From Simmondsia chinensis (taxonomy: Eukaryota; Streptophyta; Magnoliopsida; Caryophyllales; Simmondsiaceae), in NCBI GenBank assembly GCA_018398585.1, contig JAGTTD010000022.1, positions 3,933,501-3,997,500 of the forward strand: 64,000 bases of DNA. The letters are read 5' to 3'. The position numbers and the translations under genes were made by a program. The notes under the pieces are model-generated. The model was not told the origin of the DNA. It worked only from the letters and a program-made list of their open reading frames with translations, and ran no database searches. The first letter of the stretch is position 1. Every line of letters starts with the position of its first letter. Shown here in pieces: positions 1 through 12,933 of the stretch.

Positions 1-2585
1 CTGTCAACAAGTAGCTTGTACGGAATTGCGATTTGATTTTCTTTTTATCTTATAATATTTTTTTATTATATATTATTTATATATACGTATGTATTAAGTA
101 TTATATGACTACAAAGATATGCATCAATTGTTTTGCACTCTTGGAGGCATTCTCCGTGTTTGGGTTCATCCTAAAAAAAAGAAGCAGCGCAAGATAAAGT
201 CAAGTCATTGATACGTTTTTAATTTCCTTCTAAGTTTAAATTTGAATTTTCTGCTAATATTTTAAATCTTTCCTCCATTATTCAAATTTCTCCCCATCTT
301 TAATTTGAATTTTCCTCCTGTACTTGCTATATTATCTCTATAAATAGGCATAACTTTACATTAGAACAATCATCAATGAAATCAATATCATTTTCTTTGT
401 CTCTATGCTTTCATTTCCTATTTTAGTCAATTTCTGTTTAGCTATCATCCTTCTTCAACCAGCAGCTGATACTAGAACTTTACGAGATGTCGATTTTTGT
501 ATCACGAGTTCTCTCATTACTTATCGGAAAAAATACATATATACACACTTTTTAAAATTTTGAATATTATATGATTTAATAATATTTCTAAACAATTTAA
601 ATGCTTGTTTTTATAAATTAGGTATTTTTATCATATATTTTAATTATGTAAATTGATCTATATGCTTACATGTGTCATAATACTTTTCATCGCCGCCGTT
701 GTGACACATGGCAAAAGATTTATGTTTTTGATGTTGATTGTCTGCTTTTTGAAAATTATTATTTATTAATCTTCGTTATATTTTGTATTATATAACTCCA
801 GATAATCGTGCCAGCTAAGCTTTAGGAAGCTTCTATACGGATGTATTTGGTTCATCTATTTTTTAGAATATTTTTTTGTATTATATTTGTTTGAATATTA
901 GTTATATTATTAAGAATTCTATATATGAGTTGTAGTGTAGAAAAGATTAACATATAAGTTTAGTAGGTTACATCATCTAATGCCAGTTGATTTTATGATA
1001 GAACTTTACTTAGGCTTATATATAAATTTTATGTATACCAACACCGTAGATCGTGCCCGAAAGGCTGGTGAAATTTAACATATATCTTTTGATGATATAC
1101 TGTTTTGTTATTGAATATGAAAATGTCTTCTTGTTAAATTTTGGTATGTATGTATGTGTATTAATTGTATTTTCTTGAATGAATTAAGTTAAAACGGGAA
1201 ATATCCGCTACTTTTGGATATACAAGCGAAATCATGTGATCTATAAATACATTGAAAACAATGGACTGAGCTGTTCTAAGTTTTGAAATTTAGTACCTAA
1301 AATTTCAAGGGTAGGTCCATCCTTTCGCTCATTTGCTCGTTATACCAAGCTTGGGTAACTCGTGCTTAGTGCCATGATAGCTGTCATGCCTAGTCTTGTC
1401 CAATTTGTGTTTCTTGAGGCGCACTATGGACCGTTGGTTGAGTGGATTGGTAATCGAATGGTGGAGATTGGCTAACGTGGCTCGACTTCCTCAGCACAAC
1501 CACAATGTGTACTTATATGTACAAAGCCCTAGTGTGCTACAGACTTGAATCGAGTTGGCTTAGTCCACTTTGTCAACACGTCCATTAAAAAACCATGCTC
1601 CACATGTAAGTACAAAATCTCGATCATGGCGTAGGCGTATAGAAGGGTGGATCATACTATCGTGGAAAGCCACGGGGATTGGTGGTAGCAGATTATGTTA
1701 GTGGTAGTGAACAGGTGGTTATGGTGGGCATGTTCGTGGCATGATACAGTGGTGGAAGGTGTGTTGTTAGTAGTTTTATTGGCGGTGTCAAGCCGTATTG
1801 GTAGTTTGGCCTATAGTAAGAGTGAAACTAGATGGTGGAAATATATAGCTAATATAGTATTTCTGCATTATGTTTCTGAATAAATTGTGTAAAATATTCA
1901 ATATTTAGTCATATTTAGTTTATTTACAAATTACTGTTTTATGTTTAAGCTTTGAATAATAGATAATAGAAACCTCTTTGTAAGCAAACATATAAAATCA
2001 ACTAAACTTTTCCATAACTGTAAGCTCTCAATAGCTTGAACCAGATGAATCCGACGGGCTTCCACAAGCAACTTATGTCCAAGGCTCTTGTCAAGGCCAA
2101 ACAACTCAAGTAGTTGCTTCAGGCTAGAGATTGATAAAGTTCTCCAATATAGAATTATCTACAAAATAAAAGTTTGTGAACGGAAACATACACGAGCTCA
2201 TTATAACCACAACTAATAGGGAGATAGTAGTAACAACATTGACAACACTCAAGATTATCGAAGCAATAAAAGTATGACTATAGGTTCAACTAGACACAAT
2301 GACAGTATTCTCATAATTGAATATGAATACAAGAAACTCTTTAGCCTTTTGCATTTCCAAACTAGCAGCCTAAACTTCTTGTTTTTTCTTATCGTAGTTT
2401 TTCTATCTAAACTGCTTGCTTTTTTCTAGCAGTTTACTTGTAGCATGTTGAGACTACCTACACAAACCTTAACCCGAAAAATACTTTTGACATCGAATTT
2501 AATTATTTTTAGGCAATTTTAGAATAAATCTAACCATACATTAAATAAATATTAAAAAAAACTTCTTAGATGTATAATTTATACA
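1..2585. other. AT-rich intergenic DNA, no gene seen
   Basis: No reading frame here resembles a known protein; the longest (about 60 codons near 1695) has no recognisable motif. Around 230-430 there is a TATA-like sequence (tctctataaatagg) followed by T/C-rich sequence and an AATGAAAT-type stretch. This resembles the R/U5 part of a Copia LTR and may be an old LTR remnant, but no partner LTR or target duplication was found. The rest is low-complexity AT-rich sequence. Confidence 0.5.
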
Positions 2586-2590
2586 TCACC

Positions 2591-3160
2591 TGTTAGAAAT
2601 ATGCCTCAAATTTATGTATTTAGGGTTTATGGCTTGCCGAGGGGTCACCAATCGATCGGGGGATGTCCGATCGATCGGGTGATTTAAAAACAAAAAATCA
2701 AGATTTGCAGCAGAAGGGAGGGTGATCGATCGGCATTGGCAGATCGATCGGGAGACATTTTCCGCGTACCCTAGCCGTTTAGTGTAAATATGGGTTCAGG
2801 GCTACTGTTTTAGGTATCCAATCATCCAATCAAAATTAAGAGAGAGCCGCCATCATAGAGTTTGAGAGCATTACGAGAGTTTAGAGGGAGTGATTCAGTA
2901 ATTCTCCATAGATCTCGTTCAGAGGAAGTGTCGTTATAATTCTTTCATTATTCATACTCAATAAAGAATCTCCATCTCCACCCGTGGTTTTCTCCCCTTT
3001 TGACTGAAGAGGTGTTTTCACGTAAATCTCTGTGTTCTTCGTTTGTTCTCTTTACCTCTTTTGATTACTTCTCTTGTTTGTTATAGTATTTGAATCGAAT
3101 CCAATTCTGGGGTGTTAAGTTCCGCATTAAGAATGTATTAATTTCCTAACAAATTGGTAT
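2591..3160 (+). repeat. 5' LTR of Copia X, first part
   Basis: Starts with TGTTAG after the target duplication. It aligns along nearly its whole length with the 3' LTR at 17214-17761, including a conserved block near 2940-3030 around CCGTGGTTTTCTCCCC and TTTC/TCACGTAAAT that is also in the LTRs of Y, Z and the solo LTR at 40295. Four CGATCGATCGG-like palindromes lie in the U3 part (about 2649-2752). The LTR stops at ..aaattggtat where G begins; its last 76 bases are on the far side of G. Confidence 0.85.
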
Positions 3161-3161
3161 T

Positions 3162-4490
3162 TGATACGCGTGATTTTTACATATTTTATTTCCTATTTCT
3201 GTTTTATATTCGACCTCTACATGTGTGTTCGGTTGTTATTTAGGTACGTTTTCATGTGGAACACATCAAAGCGGATGAAAGAAGAATTCTGGCAAAAATC
3301 AAGCATTATTGAGGCACATTTGAAGATTGATTGGAGAAACCCAACCACTTTTGCAGAAGAAAGACCCTTGGATCATAATTCGGTGAACCGAGTACATCCC
3401 ATAGCGTTTCGGTGCTTAATCGAGAAAAGGGGGCTCAGAGAACTGATCGATCAGTAGCTCCCGGCTAGGGAAACTAACCGAGAGCCTGCCGATCGATTGG
3501 CAAAAAGCACCGATCGATCGGGAGCTTTGCGTGAGCTCACCGATTTATTGGCACTTTTAGCCGATTGATTGGATGGCCGAGCAATCGGGCATTATTCCCG
3601 ATCGATCGGGATAGTTCCGTACGGAACCGTAACTGCTCCTGTGCCTATAAATAGAGAAGAGGAAGTCAGCCTTTGCCACGCTTTTTCTCGGTTGCACGTC
3701 CTCCCTTTCCTCTCAAACCTGAAGCCGCTACGAGATCTATAGGTTCTCAAAAGCTGAAGCGCTAGTGGTTGGAATACTAGGAGAATTCAGGCTTGGATTA
3801 GCATCGACACGAAGATTGAGGGTGTTTATTCTTTTGTTTATTTTATGCGCAATATCTTCTTTTCTTTAAATTTAAGGATGTGTAAAACTCCCATGAGGAG
3901 TAAACTTTCTTAGTGTAGGGATTAAAGGGGGGTTTAGTTATGCTATATTCACACCCATGTAGCCATGAATAGGAATTCACGCGTGGTCAGGGTTGAGGTT
4001 GTACTCAACCCTGAACCTAATCTTTTATATAAGTTAATATTGAATTAAGAGTAACAAAGGAATTAAGTAGTGCCAATGAGATAACCTATGCTACATCTGG
4101 GGTGCTAAGATAGGTTATGCCTTTAGATTAGTTTATTACCCCAAGCCCTAATTTATATCTTAACACGGGCTTAGAGTTTGTAGCCTAAGTCCTTCAAATC
4201 ATCGTCCTAAATAGAATATAATAACAGGATACGTATTAAGCTACCCAAAATTCACTCCCTAAACTAATCTCAATTGAATCATCACATTCGTTTTATATTC
4301 AATTTCATTAATCTAGCTAACAATTTATTCAAACAAAAAAAAAAAAAAAAACCAAAAATTCAAATCGCACGTTAATCAGTAAGTCCAACTTAACATGATT
4401 CCCTGTGGGTACGACCCGTATACTTGACAAAGCTATGACGATCTCGTACGCTTGCAAGTAGACGGTTTTAAAACACACTTCTAAAACACA
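3162..4490 (+). repeat. 5' LTR of gypsy G
   Basis: About 1.33 kb, TGATACGCG to ..CTAAAACACA. From about 3456 on it matches 14374-15482, including the promoter-like cctataaatagaga (about 3645) and the shared end gacggttttaaaacacac. The U3 part holds a dense set of GATCGATC-type palindromes (about 3442-3611). The 98-codon open frame at 3161-3457 within it has no recognisable domain and is most likely chance. Confidence 0.85.
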
Positions 4491-4498
4491 TCAAGTTT

Positions 4499-4516
4499 TT
4501 GGCGTCTTTGCTAAGT
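4499..4516 (+). other. Primer binding site of G (tRNA-Asp-like)
   Basis: TTGGCGTCTTTGCTAAG lies 8 bases after the LTR end. It is a degenerate form of the TTGGCGCCGTTGCC site, complementary to tRNA-Asp, used by many Athila/Tat elements. Assignment is by position and family knowledge. Confidence 0.6.
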
Positions 4517-4622
4517 TGGAATTTAAGATTAACGGACTTTGTTTTGTTTTCTTTTTGTTTATTGCTTTGAGTTATTTTTCATAGTTATTTTTCTTTTGCT
4601 TTAGTCATAAGTTGAGGTCAGC

Positions 4623-6160
4623 GTGGATCCATCCCAGCTTCGATATTGCATTCACAGTAGACGTTCGCTCGATCCTGAATTGTTACCTTACATCCCTGAA
4701 ATTGAGCGGACTTTGTCTACTGTGAGGGGATTAGAAGCAAGAGAGAGTACACAACGAACCATGGCCAATAACGAATCACGTACGATTGGGGATCACTTCA
4801 TCCCCCAAACGTACGTTGCGCCCACCGGAGTTGCGTTACCTACTGTGAGTAACGCCAACTTCGAACTTAAACCCGGGATTTTCAACATGCTTCCCACATT
4901 TTATGGGAAGCGAATTGAGAGCCCGTACGAGCACCTTGATTCATTCCTCGAAATATGTGAAACCTGTCATTATCAAGATGTCTCAAATGATGTGATTAAA
5001 CTACGTCTTTTTTCGTTCTCGTTAAAAGACGTGGCTTAGAGGTGGTTTCAGTCCCTACCCGGGGGTGAAATCACCACTTGGAATGACCTTCAACAACACT
5101 TCCTGGTCAAGTTTTTCCCTAAAGCCAGAACGATGGCTATTAGGCGCGCTATAAACAGTTTTGAACAAAAAGACCAAGAGCAGTTTCACGAGTGTTGGGA
5201 TAGGTTCAAGGAACTTCTTAGAAGCTATCCCCACTATGGGTCACCCAAGTAGGCTCTTGCCCAAAACTTCTACGATGGTCTTAGTGCGTCAAACAAGCAA
5301 ATGGTAAATGCTTCATGCGGGGGAGCTTTTAACCCGCAAAGCTAGGACGAGGCCTGGACGCTTTTCGAGTGCCTCAATGAACATTCCCTCGACCAAGCCT
5401 CTTCTGCGAGGGTGGTTAGGGGAAACACGCATGGTGTCTACGAGGTAGCACCCCAAGATGATGTTAATTTAAGACTAGATGCACTTAGTAGAAAGATGGA
5501 TAAGATGATGAGTTTAAATGCAAATTCCACTAATGTGCATCCAGTTAATGCAGCGGAATCATCATCTGAGGGTAATACTCCGTGCAATATTTGTTCAGGA
5601 GAGGATCATTCTATTTTTGAGTGTTTATATGCGTCACAGATTCCCGAGTATGTGCAGGGCCGGGCTTATGCAGCGCAGGAGTACTCGAGGAACAACAATC
5701 CGTACTCGCAGACCTATAATCTAGGGTGGCGTAACCATCCCAATTTCTCATGGAAGCAGAACACAAATCAGAACCCAGCCATGAGACAACTAGCACTAGA
5801 ATTTGCAGGTAAGGCACACCCTCCTGGTTTCCACGGAGGGCAAAGATATGGCTCTTCCTCTCACCCTTCATTTCCTAATGCTAATCCAGCACCCCAACCT
5901 TCGAGCCACACTTCTCAGTTTGAGGAACGCATGATCCCCTTTATGGAGGAAAACCAACAGTTGGTCCGCTCTCATTCACAGTCGATTTCTAAGTTAGAGA
6001 ACCAACTAGGACAGTTAGCTCAAGCCATGAATAGGAGAGAGGAAGGGAGGTTAACATCCCAACCTCTCTTTAATCCAGGGGAGCAACTAATCCTAACCTT
6101 AGTCAGGTCACTCATGAGTAGGCTAAGGTTGTCTTAGCCATGGGTGAAGATGATTTGAGA
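4623..6160 (+). pseudogene. Gag of gypsy G, broken
   Basis: Capsid-like protein of an Athila-type element. The first frame (4623-5039) starts MDPSQLRYC; the same protein continues after a TAG through conserved gag sequence (RWFQSL, WNDLQQHFL, about 5040-5230), with further stops near 5250 and 5343, then a long open piece 5412-6137. A zinc knuckle CNICSGEDHSIFEC (CX2CX4HX4C) is encoded near 5582-5625. Downstream is a Q-rich coiled region. A frameshift near 6085 moves the reading frame into sequence leading to the protease. At least three stops plus one frameshift make it a pseudogene. Confidence 0.8.
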
Positions 6161-6466
6161 GAAGAAGAGATAGAATTTGAGCGGAGGATGGGACTCCAAA
6201 CACCAGTGCTGATAAGGATGGAGTGCCCACACCTTCACTGGGCTCATCTTCCGAACCAATTGTTCCTTTTCCTACGGCCCTGTTAGAACTGAAAGGGAAG
6301 GACGACCCAAAGAGAGATGAGTTACTGAACTTGTTTAAGGACGTCAAGATTAACCTGCCACTGATTGACGCCATTAAACACGTATGCTAAATTTCTTAAG
6401 GACCTATGGGCTAAAAAGAAGAGAGCGCGGGCTCATGTCCCTAGGAAGGTCTGACTCACTGAAAAA

Positions 6467-7528
6467 GTGAGCAGCATCTTAATGTTAGGCATCCCACATA
6501 AGTGTAGCGATCCAGGAGCTTTCACAGTCCCGTGTGTCATAGGAAAGAGCTATACGAGTTGGGCTCCTTTGGATTTAGGGGCAAGCGTGAACCTCATCCC
6601 ATACTCAATTTTTCAGGAATTAGGGATGGGAGATCTCACACCAACTAGTGTTACCCTACAGTTGGCGGATAGATCAGAGCGTTTACCCAGAGTTATGTTG
6701 GAAGATGTTCTTGTCAAAGTTGATAAGTTTATCTTCCTCGTCGATTTTATAGTGTTGGATATGGATCCTACCCCTCATCAGAGGAACCACACCCCCGTTA
6801 TTTTAGGACGACCGTTCTTGGCAACGGCCGATGCTATCATTCATTGTCGAACTGGGGTGTTAGAAGTGTCATTTGGGAATCTTAAGGTTAAACTGAATGT
6901 GTCAAACGCTGCTAAGTTCCCTGTAAATGAGGATGACCTTGATTTCTTAGTGGTTGATGCTATTGATCCTTTGGTTGAGTCAGTGTCTTCTGACTTAATC
7001 AAGGAACACGAACCATTTGACTCGCTCACTTTTGCTAATTTTGATGTGAGTATTGATGCTGATAATTTGCTAGACATGCAGGAGCTAATGAGAATTGAGG
7101 CTAGGGGTCTGATGTTTGAACGCCTAACTGGCCTACTTAGTGAACCTGCTAAACCATCTATTGAGTGTCCACTGGTGTTGGAGCTCAAACCTCTCCCGAC
7201 CACCTTTAAATATGCATTTTTAGGACAAAATGACACCCTTCCGGTGATCATCGCGTCTGACCTAACTGAGAGTCAGGAATCTAGGTTGTTAGTTGTCTTA
7301 CAAAACCACAAATGGCCCATAGGGTGGTCGGTCGCTGATCTGAAAGGAATTAACCCCTCTGTGTGCATGCATAGAATACATTTAGAGGACAACATTAAGC
7401 CTTCTAGGCAAATGCAAAGGAGGCTTAACCCTAATATGAGGGAGGTAGTTAAGAAAGAGGCCATGAAGTTGCTAGATGCAGGTATTATATATCCCATCTT
7501 TGATAGCCCCTGGGTAAGTCCGGTTTAG
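6467..7528 (+). pseudogene. Protease and RT start of gypsy G
   Basis: Aspartic protease domain with active site LDLGASVNLIP (about residues 37-47 of this frame), followed by the typical flap and ILGRPFLATADA motif near residue 113. A linker of about 150 residues follows, then the N-terminal RT motif (LNPNMREVVKKE, AGIIYPI, SPWVSPV). The frame ends in a TAG at 7526-7528 exactly where gypsy RTs have glutamine before VVPKK. It would be the N-terminal part of a Pol polyprotein cleaved into PR, RT, RNase H and IN. Confidence 0.85.
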
Positions 7529-8705
7529 GTAGTTCCTAAGAAGTCAGGAATAACGGTCATTGCGAATGCCCAAGGTAAATTGGTCCCTACGCGAGCCACT
7601 ACAGGGTGGAGAGTGTGCATCGATTATCATAAGTTGAACTCTATAACGTGCAAGGACCATTTCCCCATACCCTTTTTAGACCAAATCCTAGATAAAGTAG
7701 CAGGTCAAGCGTACTATTGTTTCTTGGATGGCTACTTAGGGTATAACCAAGTCCCTGTTCACCCTGAGGACCAAGAGAAAATAACGTTTACTTTCCCCTT
7801 TGGTAGGTTTGCATACCGAAGGATGCCCTTCGGTCTGTGCAACGCACCTGCTACACTCTAGCGGTGTATGATGTCCATTTTTTCGGACATGTTGGACGAC
7901 TACCTAGAAGTGTTTATGGATGATTTTTCTATGTTTGGATTGTCTTTTGATAAATGCTTATCGCACTTCGATCTTGTTTTGCAGTGCTGCGAGGAGTATA
8001 ATTTGGTACTTAGTTCGGAGAAGAGCCATTTTATGGTTCAGCAGGGCCTAGTCTTAGGACATGTAGTATCTAAAGAGGATATTACTGTAGACAAGGCCAA
8101 GGTGGACATAATTGCCAACCTCCCTCCACGGACCTCGGTGAAGGAAGTTCGATCTTTCCTTGGCCACGCTAGGTTCTACCGGCGTTTCATCGCTAACTTC
8201 AGTAAAATTGCTAAACCGTTGTCAAACTTGCTTGCTAATGATGTACCTTTTATTTTTGATAATGAATGTTTAGCAGCCTTTGTTGAGTTGAAAACTTTAT
8301 TGTCTACAGCCCCCATTATTCAACCTCCCGACTACTCGTTACTTTTTGAGATTATGTGTGACGCCTCTAATTATGCTGTAGGAGCCATGCTCGGTCAACG
8401 GAAGGATCGTAAACCCGTCGTTGTTTACTATGCTAGTAAATCGTTGGATGAAGCCTAAAAGAATTATACCACCACTGAAAAGGTATTACTAGCTATAGTT
8501 TTTACACTTGACAAGTTTCGATCTTATGTCTTGGGCTAGAGAGTAATAGTCTTTTCTGACCATGCTACCATTCGTTTTCTTCTTATTAAGAAGGAAACGA
8601 AACCTAGGTTAATTCACTGGGTTTTATTACTTCAGGAATTTAACTTAGAAATCCAAGATAGGAAAGGCTCGGATCACGTCGTGGCTGATCACCTTTCAAG
8701 GATTG
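7529..8705 (+). pseudogene. Reverse transcriptase and RNase H of gypsy G
   Basis: Continues Pol. RT motifs include WRVCIDYHKLN, DGYLGYNQV, MPFGLCNAPATL and the catalytic FMDDFS (about 7913-7930, the YxDD box). A TAG at 7859-7861 replaces the usual Gln of PAT(F)QRCM. RNase H follows (SLLFEIMCDASNYAVGA, near 8336) and meets a TAA at 8456-8458 in the DEAQ-type position before KNYTTTEK. Another TAG sits near 8537. Recognisable RNase H sequence goes on to [11 protein letters not shown] near 8700. Synthesis of element DNA would be its role; the copy is dead. Confidence 0.85.
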
Positions 8706-8779
8706 TTTTCCCATCTGACGCCACTACTAGTCCCATTGATGACCGTTTTCCTGATGAATAATTATTTTCTATTGCAGGA

Positions 8780-10094
8780 AGTCAACCCCCATGGTATGCC
8801 CACATTGTTAATTATTTGGCGACGGGGAAGCTGCCCTACCCATTGGCCGAAACAAGAGCGGGACCGCTTCCTTTCTCAAGCAAGGCATTTTTTCTGGGAT
8901 GATCCGGATTTGTTGAAGGTATGTTCTGATCAGGTAGTACGTCGTTGTGTCCCGGAAAATGAGCATGAGAGTGTATTGTGATTTTGTCATAGTTTAGCCT
9001 GTGGCGGACACTTTGGGGGATGACGTACAGCGGCAAAAGTTCTTCAAAGTGGCTTCTTTTGGCCGACTCTTTTTCGGGACCCTCATGATTTTTGTAGGGC
9101 ATGCGGTCACTATCAACGCACAGATGCCCTCACAAAACGTGATGAGATACCTCAGCACCCTATTTTAGTTTGCGAAATTTTTGACGTTTGGGGCATGGAT
9201 TTCATAGGGCCGTTCCTTAATTCACATGGCTATGTTTATATTTTGGTAGCTGTTGATTATGTTTCGAAAAGGGTCGAGGCCATTGCAACTAGAACGAACA
9301 ACCACAAGGTGGTTATTGAGTTTGTTAAAGGTAATATTCTATCACGTTTCGGTGTTCCTAGGGCAATAATTAGTGATGGGGGGACACACTTCACTCATCG
9401 TTCGGTTGAGTCACTTCTTAGAAAGTACTCCATCACTCACAAATTAGCTGCCCCATATCTTCCTCAAACTAGTGGCCAAGTTGAAGTCTCGAACCGGGAA
9501 ATAAAGTCTATCCTTGAGAAGTCCGTTAGACCGGACCACAAAGATTGGTTTTTAAGGTTGAACGACGCTCTTTGGGCTTATCGTACAGCCTTCAAGACTC
9601 CAATAGCCATGTCTCCCTATCGCTTAGTTTTCGGGAAGGCATGCCATTTGCCAGTAGGGCTTGAGCACAGTGCATACCGGGCCATTAAGCAATTTAATCA
9701 TGACATGCACTGTATCGGGTGGCACCGATGACTTCAACTCAGCGAGTTGGATGAGATGCGATACGAGGCATATGAAAACGCCAAACTATACCAAGAAAGA
9801 GCCAAAGCTTTTCATGACAAAAGAATTTCGTGCAAAAGTTTTGAAGTTGGTCAAAAGGTTTGGCTTTGCAACTCCAAGCTTTGGTTCTTTCCCGGGAAAC
9901 TACGTTCACGATGGAATGGACCTTACGAAGTGGTCCACGTATACCCTTCTGGGGCAATTAAAATTCGAGACATCAATGATGGTTGCCTTCTCACAGTCAA
10001 TGGCCATCGTCTTAAAGACGCTTTTGGGTTAGGGGATCGACCACATGAGTTTGAAGAAATTAATCTTAGGGACCCAACGCCGGGATTAGCCTAG
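8780..10094 (+). pseudogene. Integrase of gypsy G with C-terminal domain
   Basis: The zinc-binding region (HSLACGGHFGG... about 8990-9115, with CRACGHYQ) has an in-frame TGA near 9020. The core 9195-9731 keeps a DDE-type set: D in [10 protein letters not shown] in ISDGGTHF, and E in [13 protein letters not shown] frameshift at about 9735-9747 moves to the frame 9747-10094, encoding KAFHDKRI, FEVGQKVWL and the C-terminal GPYEVVHVYPSGAIKI segment (SH3-like end of gypsy integrases). It would join element DNA to the host genome; frameshift and stop make it inactive. Confidence 0.85.
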
Positions 10095-10434
10095 GGTTGA
10101 AGAAAATACCACGTTTGGCTGAAGACATTAAACTTAGCGCTTTTGGATGGCAACCTAATTTATTTCATGTTTCGTAGTTTATGTTTTATTTTTATTATTT
10201 TTAGTTTTATTTTATTTTATTATTATTTTTTTTATTAGAAAGTCTTCAAAACCAAAGATTTTTAGTACAGGGCATACCGCAGCCTCCCAGATCGATCGGG
10301 TTCAAATCCGATCAATCGGGAGGTCTATGGCTTGGGGCTTTTTGCCTTTCCACCCCGATCAATCGGGTACTACCCAATCCACCGGGGAGCCATTTGTACG
10401 AATCCCTCTTTGAAAACACCCGCCCGATCTGTCG

Positions 10435-10460
10435 CCCCCCCCCCCCCCCCCCCCCCCCCC
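10435..10460 (+). repeat. Poly-C run, 26 bases
   Basis: An unbroken run of C in the spacer between integrase and the last ORF of G. Open frames across it give only poly-proline or poly-glycine and are not genes. CCGATCAATCGG-type palindromes lie just upstream (about 10288-10367). Confidence 0.95.
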
Positions 10461-10616
10461 TCCCTCACTTTTATTTCCCCCACCCCAAACCCTAACCCAC
10501 GACCCCCTCATCTCCGGCCACCATCTCCGGCATCCACCTCCGACGATTGCCATTCCAACCACCAAGGCCGACCCTAGCAGCGGTTTCTCTTCGTTTTTAC
10601 CCTCTATTGCAAGATT

Positions 10617-11655
10617 ATGTCGCCTGCCAAGCGGAGCAGCACTGGGGAGGGCAGTAGCTCCAAACAGACCGACATTCTTGCTTGGGTCAGGGATGCCCCT
10701 ATATCTGGGGAGAAAGTGCTTAGTGAGGATCTTAAAGATGAGAGGGAGGGTGCTTGGGCCATTCTCTTTTGCCAACATAGGGATCTTACCTACCTTCTTG
10801 GTAGAGAGTTGGAGGGAGACCCTGTTTTTCCTTCTTTAGTGAGGGAATTTTATTCCTCCTATGCTCTCCATAAAGAAGGGGGTCGGACCTACGGTGACGT
10901 AACTATTAGTGATAAGACCATCTAATTTGATGCCACGGACATCGCCGAGGCTATAGGTTATCACTTATATGTTGATGATTCTATTCGGCACCCTCTTGTT
11001 AACCCACCAAAGGCTGTTGACATTATCACTGAGCTATGTGGTGGCCAATGTGCGAAAGATCGTCCATCCACCACGTTCTGCTTCGCCCTTCCTTCGCATA
11101 TGTGGCTCCTGGACACTATTATTATGGCCTATTGGTCATGCCCTGGAGCGTACCGACCCTATTCTAGATCTTCTTTGGAAGTTCTACCAGGGTGTATGGG
11201 TGGATGTGGGGGCCACTTACTTACAGAGTATTACTGCTGTCCGCCACAGGCTTCAGCGCTTCTCTGTTGGCGGCGATGCTCTGTACTTTTCTCATTTAAT
11301 CACAAGGCTTGTACGGCGTGTTTGGGTGCACATACCGATTGCTCCAGATCGAGCTTGCGCACCGCTTCACCTCTTTGATCCCACCCAGTATCGTCGGACC
11401 TTCCTTTCCCTTGCCCCTGGCGACGCGCACTGGGAGGAGTCAGACATGGAGGATGACCCTGCCCGGGTCACTGCTCCTGCCCGAGCATCACACTACGAGG
11501 GACGCCCACCCACGCCACCTGCTTTTGCTGATCCCGACAACGTCCCACCATACGTTACGGATATTATGCACCGTCTGGATCACATTCAGTCTTTGGTCAC
11601 CGAACTCTATCGACTGCAGACGAGTGATTCTCCTCCGCCTTATCCCCCTCCCTGA
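10617..11655 (+). pseudogene. Post-integrase ORF of gypsy G (env-like position)
   Basis: Starts MSPAKRSSTGEG, runs to a TAA near 10923, continues in the same frame (FDATDIAEAIGY...) and shifts frame near 11100-11120 to the frame ending at 11655 with a Pro-rich tail. The sequence resembles the plant-transposon-associated protein found after integrase in Athila-like elements, historically called env-like because of its place. No signal peptide or clear membrane segment was seen, so an envelope role is not supported. Function unknown. Distinguished from chance by its length across one frameshift and its biased, hydrophilic composition. Confidence 0.6.
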
Positions 11656-12356
11656 GTTATTTGTGTTACTCCTGTACTAAACATTTTTTCTGTATATCTT
11701 TCTTTTCCTATTATTAACAAATTGTTTTAGTCCACAATCTTCTCTGTTGTTTTTTTTTTTTTTTTTTTTTGTAGCTTGCTTTTGTCTGTCTTCAACTTCT
11801 GGAATTCGCTTGACATATGTGGCTGCCCATTCATGATCTCAGGCCGTTTCTCTCCTTTCCTTGCCTCTATTTTAATTATGGTGCATTGCGGACAATGCAA
11901 GGTTTGGGTTTGGGGATGGCAGATAAGATTCAACTTTGTTTGTCCTTTAAGCGTAATTTGGCATAAATTAGCTACATTTTTTTTTGAAGGCATAAATGAG
12001 TATAAGGTTCTTTGTAACCATTATTGTAACCCAATTCTGTGATGTACTTTGACGATTAGAATGAGAATTAGAATGAGATTATTGCTGGATCAGACTTTTG
12101 AATCTATATTTTTATCTTTTAACTAGTTAGTGAGATTATTATTTTTCACCCTTAATCTTGTGACATATCCTACTGTTTGGGTCGAAATAATGATAATAAT
12201 TTTAGGATTAGGAATCCACTATTCTACTCCTAACAATGTTGAAATAAATTGTACATTTATTTGTCTTAGGTAACTCCTTAAAAAAAAGGAAAAAAAAAAA
12301 GAAAAAAAAGGGTGATTGGTTGGTTCTTGTAGCCCCTGTGTCTCGAGCAAGTAAGC
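11656..12356 (+). other. 3' untranslated end of gypsy G
   Basis: Non-coding. It holds a T run (about 11748-11770) and the motif cattgcggacaatgcaagg followed by GTTTGGGTTTGGGG (about 11883-11916). This is close to the GAGGACAATG...AAGTTTGGG motif common near the 3' end of Athila-like internal regions. A purine-rich stretch (12280-12312) precedes the Copia Y insertion. The expected first ~290 bases of the 3' LTR of G are missing here. Confidence 0.55.
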
Positions 12357-12930
12357 TGTTAGGATTATGTCTCAAATTACTTGTTTTAAGTTTATGGATT
12401 GCCGTGAGGTCACTAATCAATCGGGTGATTTAAGTAAATTTTTGGGATTTTGGGCCGTAAGAGGGTCGATCGATCGGGTCCTCCTAGACTCGCGCCTATA
12501 TATATAGACGTAGGGTTTACGTCATATGTGATCCAATTTAGAGTGAGGAGCCGCCATTGAGAGAGAGATGTGATTTTGTAATTCCTCCAATTTCGATATT
12601 CGAGTGCTTCTAGAGTTAAGAGAAAGTGATTGTAAATCTTTCGTAGATCTCATTAAGAGGAAGTGTCGTTGTAATTTTTTCGTTCAGTATCAATAAAGAA
12701 TCTCCATCTCTGCCCGTGGTTTTCTCACTTCTCGATTGTAGAGGGGTTTCCACGTAAATTTTATGTGTTCATGTTTGTTCTTTCTTTCTCCATATATTTG
12801 TTGACTTCTCATTTGTGTGAGCCATATTATTTGAATCGAATCAAGTGATTAGGGTTTACGCTTCCGCATCGTGATTTCCCTAACAAATTCGTATCAAAGT
12901 ATATCAGTTTGTTCCAGAATTATCCTCACA
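12357..12930 (+). repeat. 5' LTR of Copia Y
   Basis: TGTTAGGATTATGTCTC to ..TATCCTCACA, 574 bases. Contains cctatatatatagacg as TATA region (about 12495), the family block with CCGTGGTTTTCTC, and two CGATCGATCGG-like sites (about 12416 and 12464-12480). Its last ~45 bases (from about 12888) repeat a primer-binding-site-like module (TCGTATCAAAG). Confidence 0.8.
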
Positions 12931-12933
12931 AAT

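Noticed and set aside
1695..1883. 62-codon frame with hydrophobic stretch
   Set aside because: Isolated, no homology recognised, length expected by chance.
3161..3457. 98-codon frame that looks like a small membrane protein
   Set aside because: It lies at the start of the gypsy LTR and begins at the LTR edge; most likely fortuitous.
10332..10778. Proline- or glycine-rich frames on both strands across the poly-C run
   Set aside because: They are translations of a homopolymer and surrounding simple sequence; no conserved domain.
10617..11655. Viral-type envelope gene of an endogenous retrovirus
   Set aside because: Only the position is env-like; no signal peptide, membrane anchor or envelope motif was seen.
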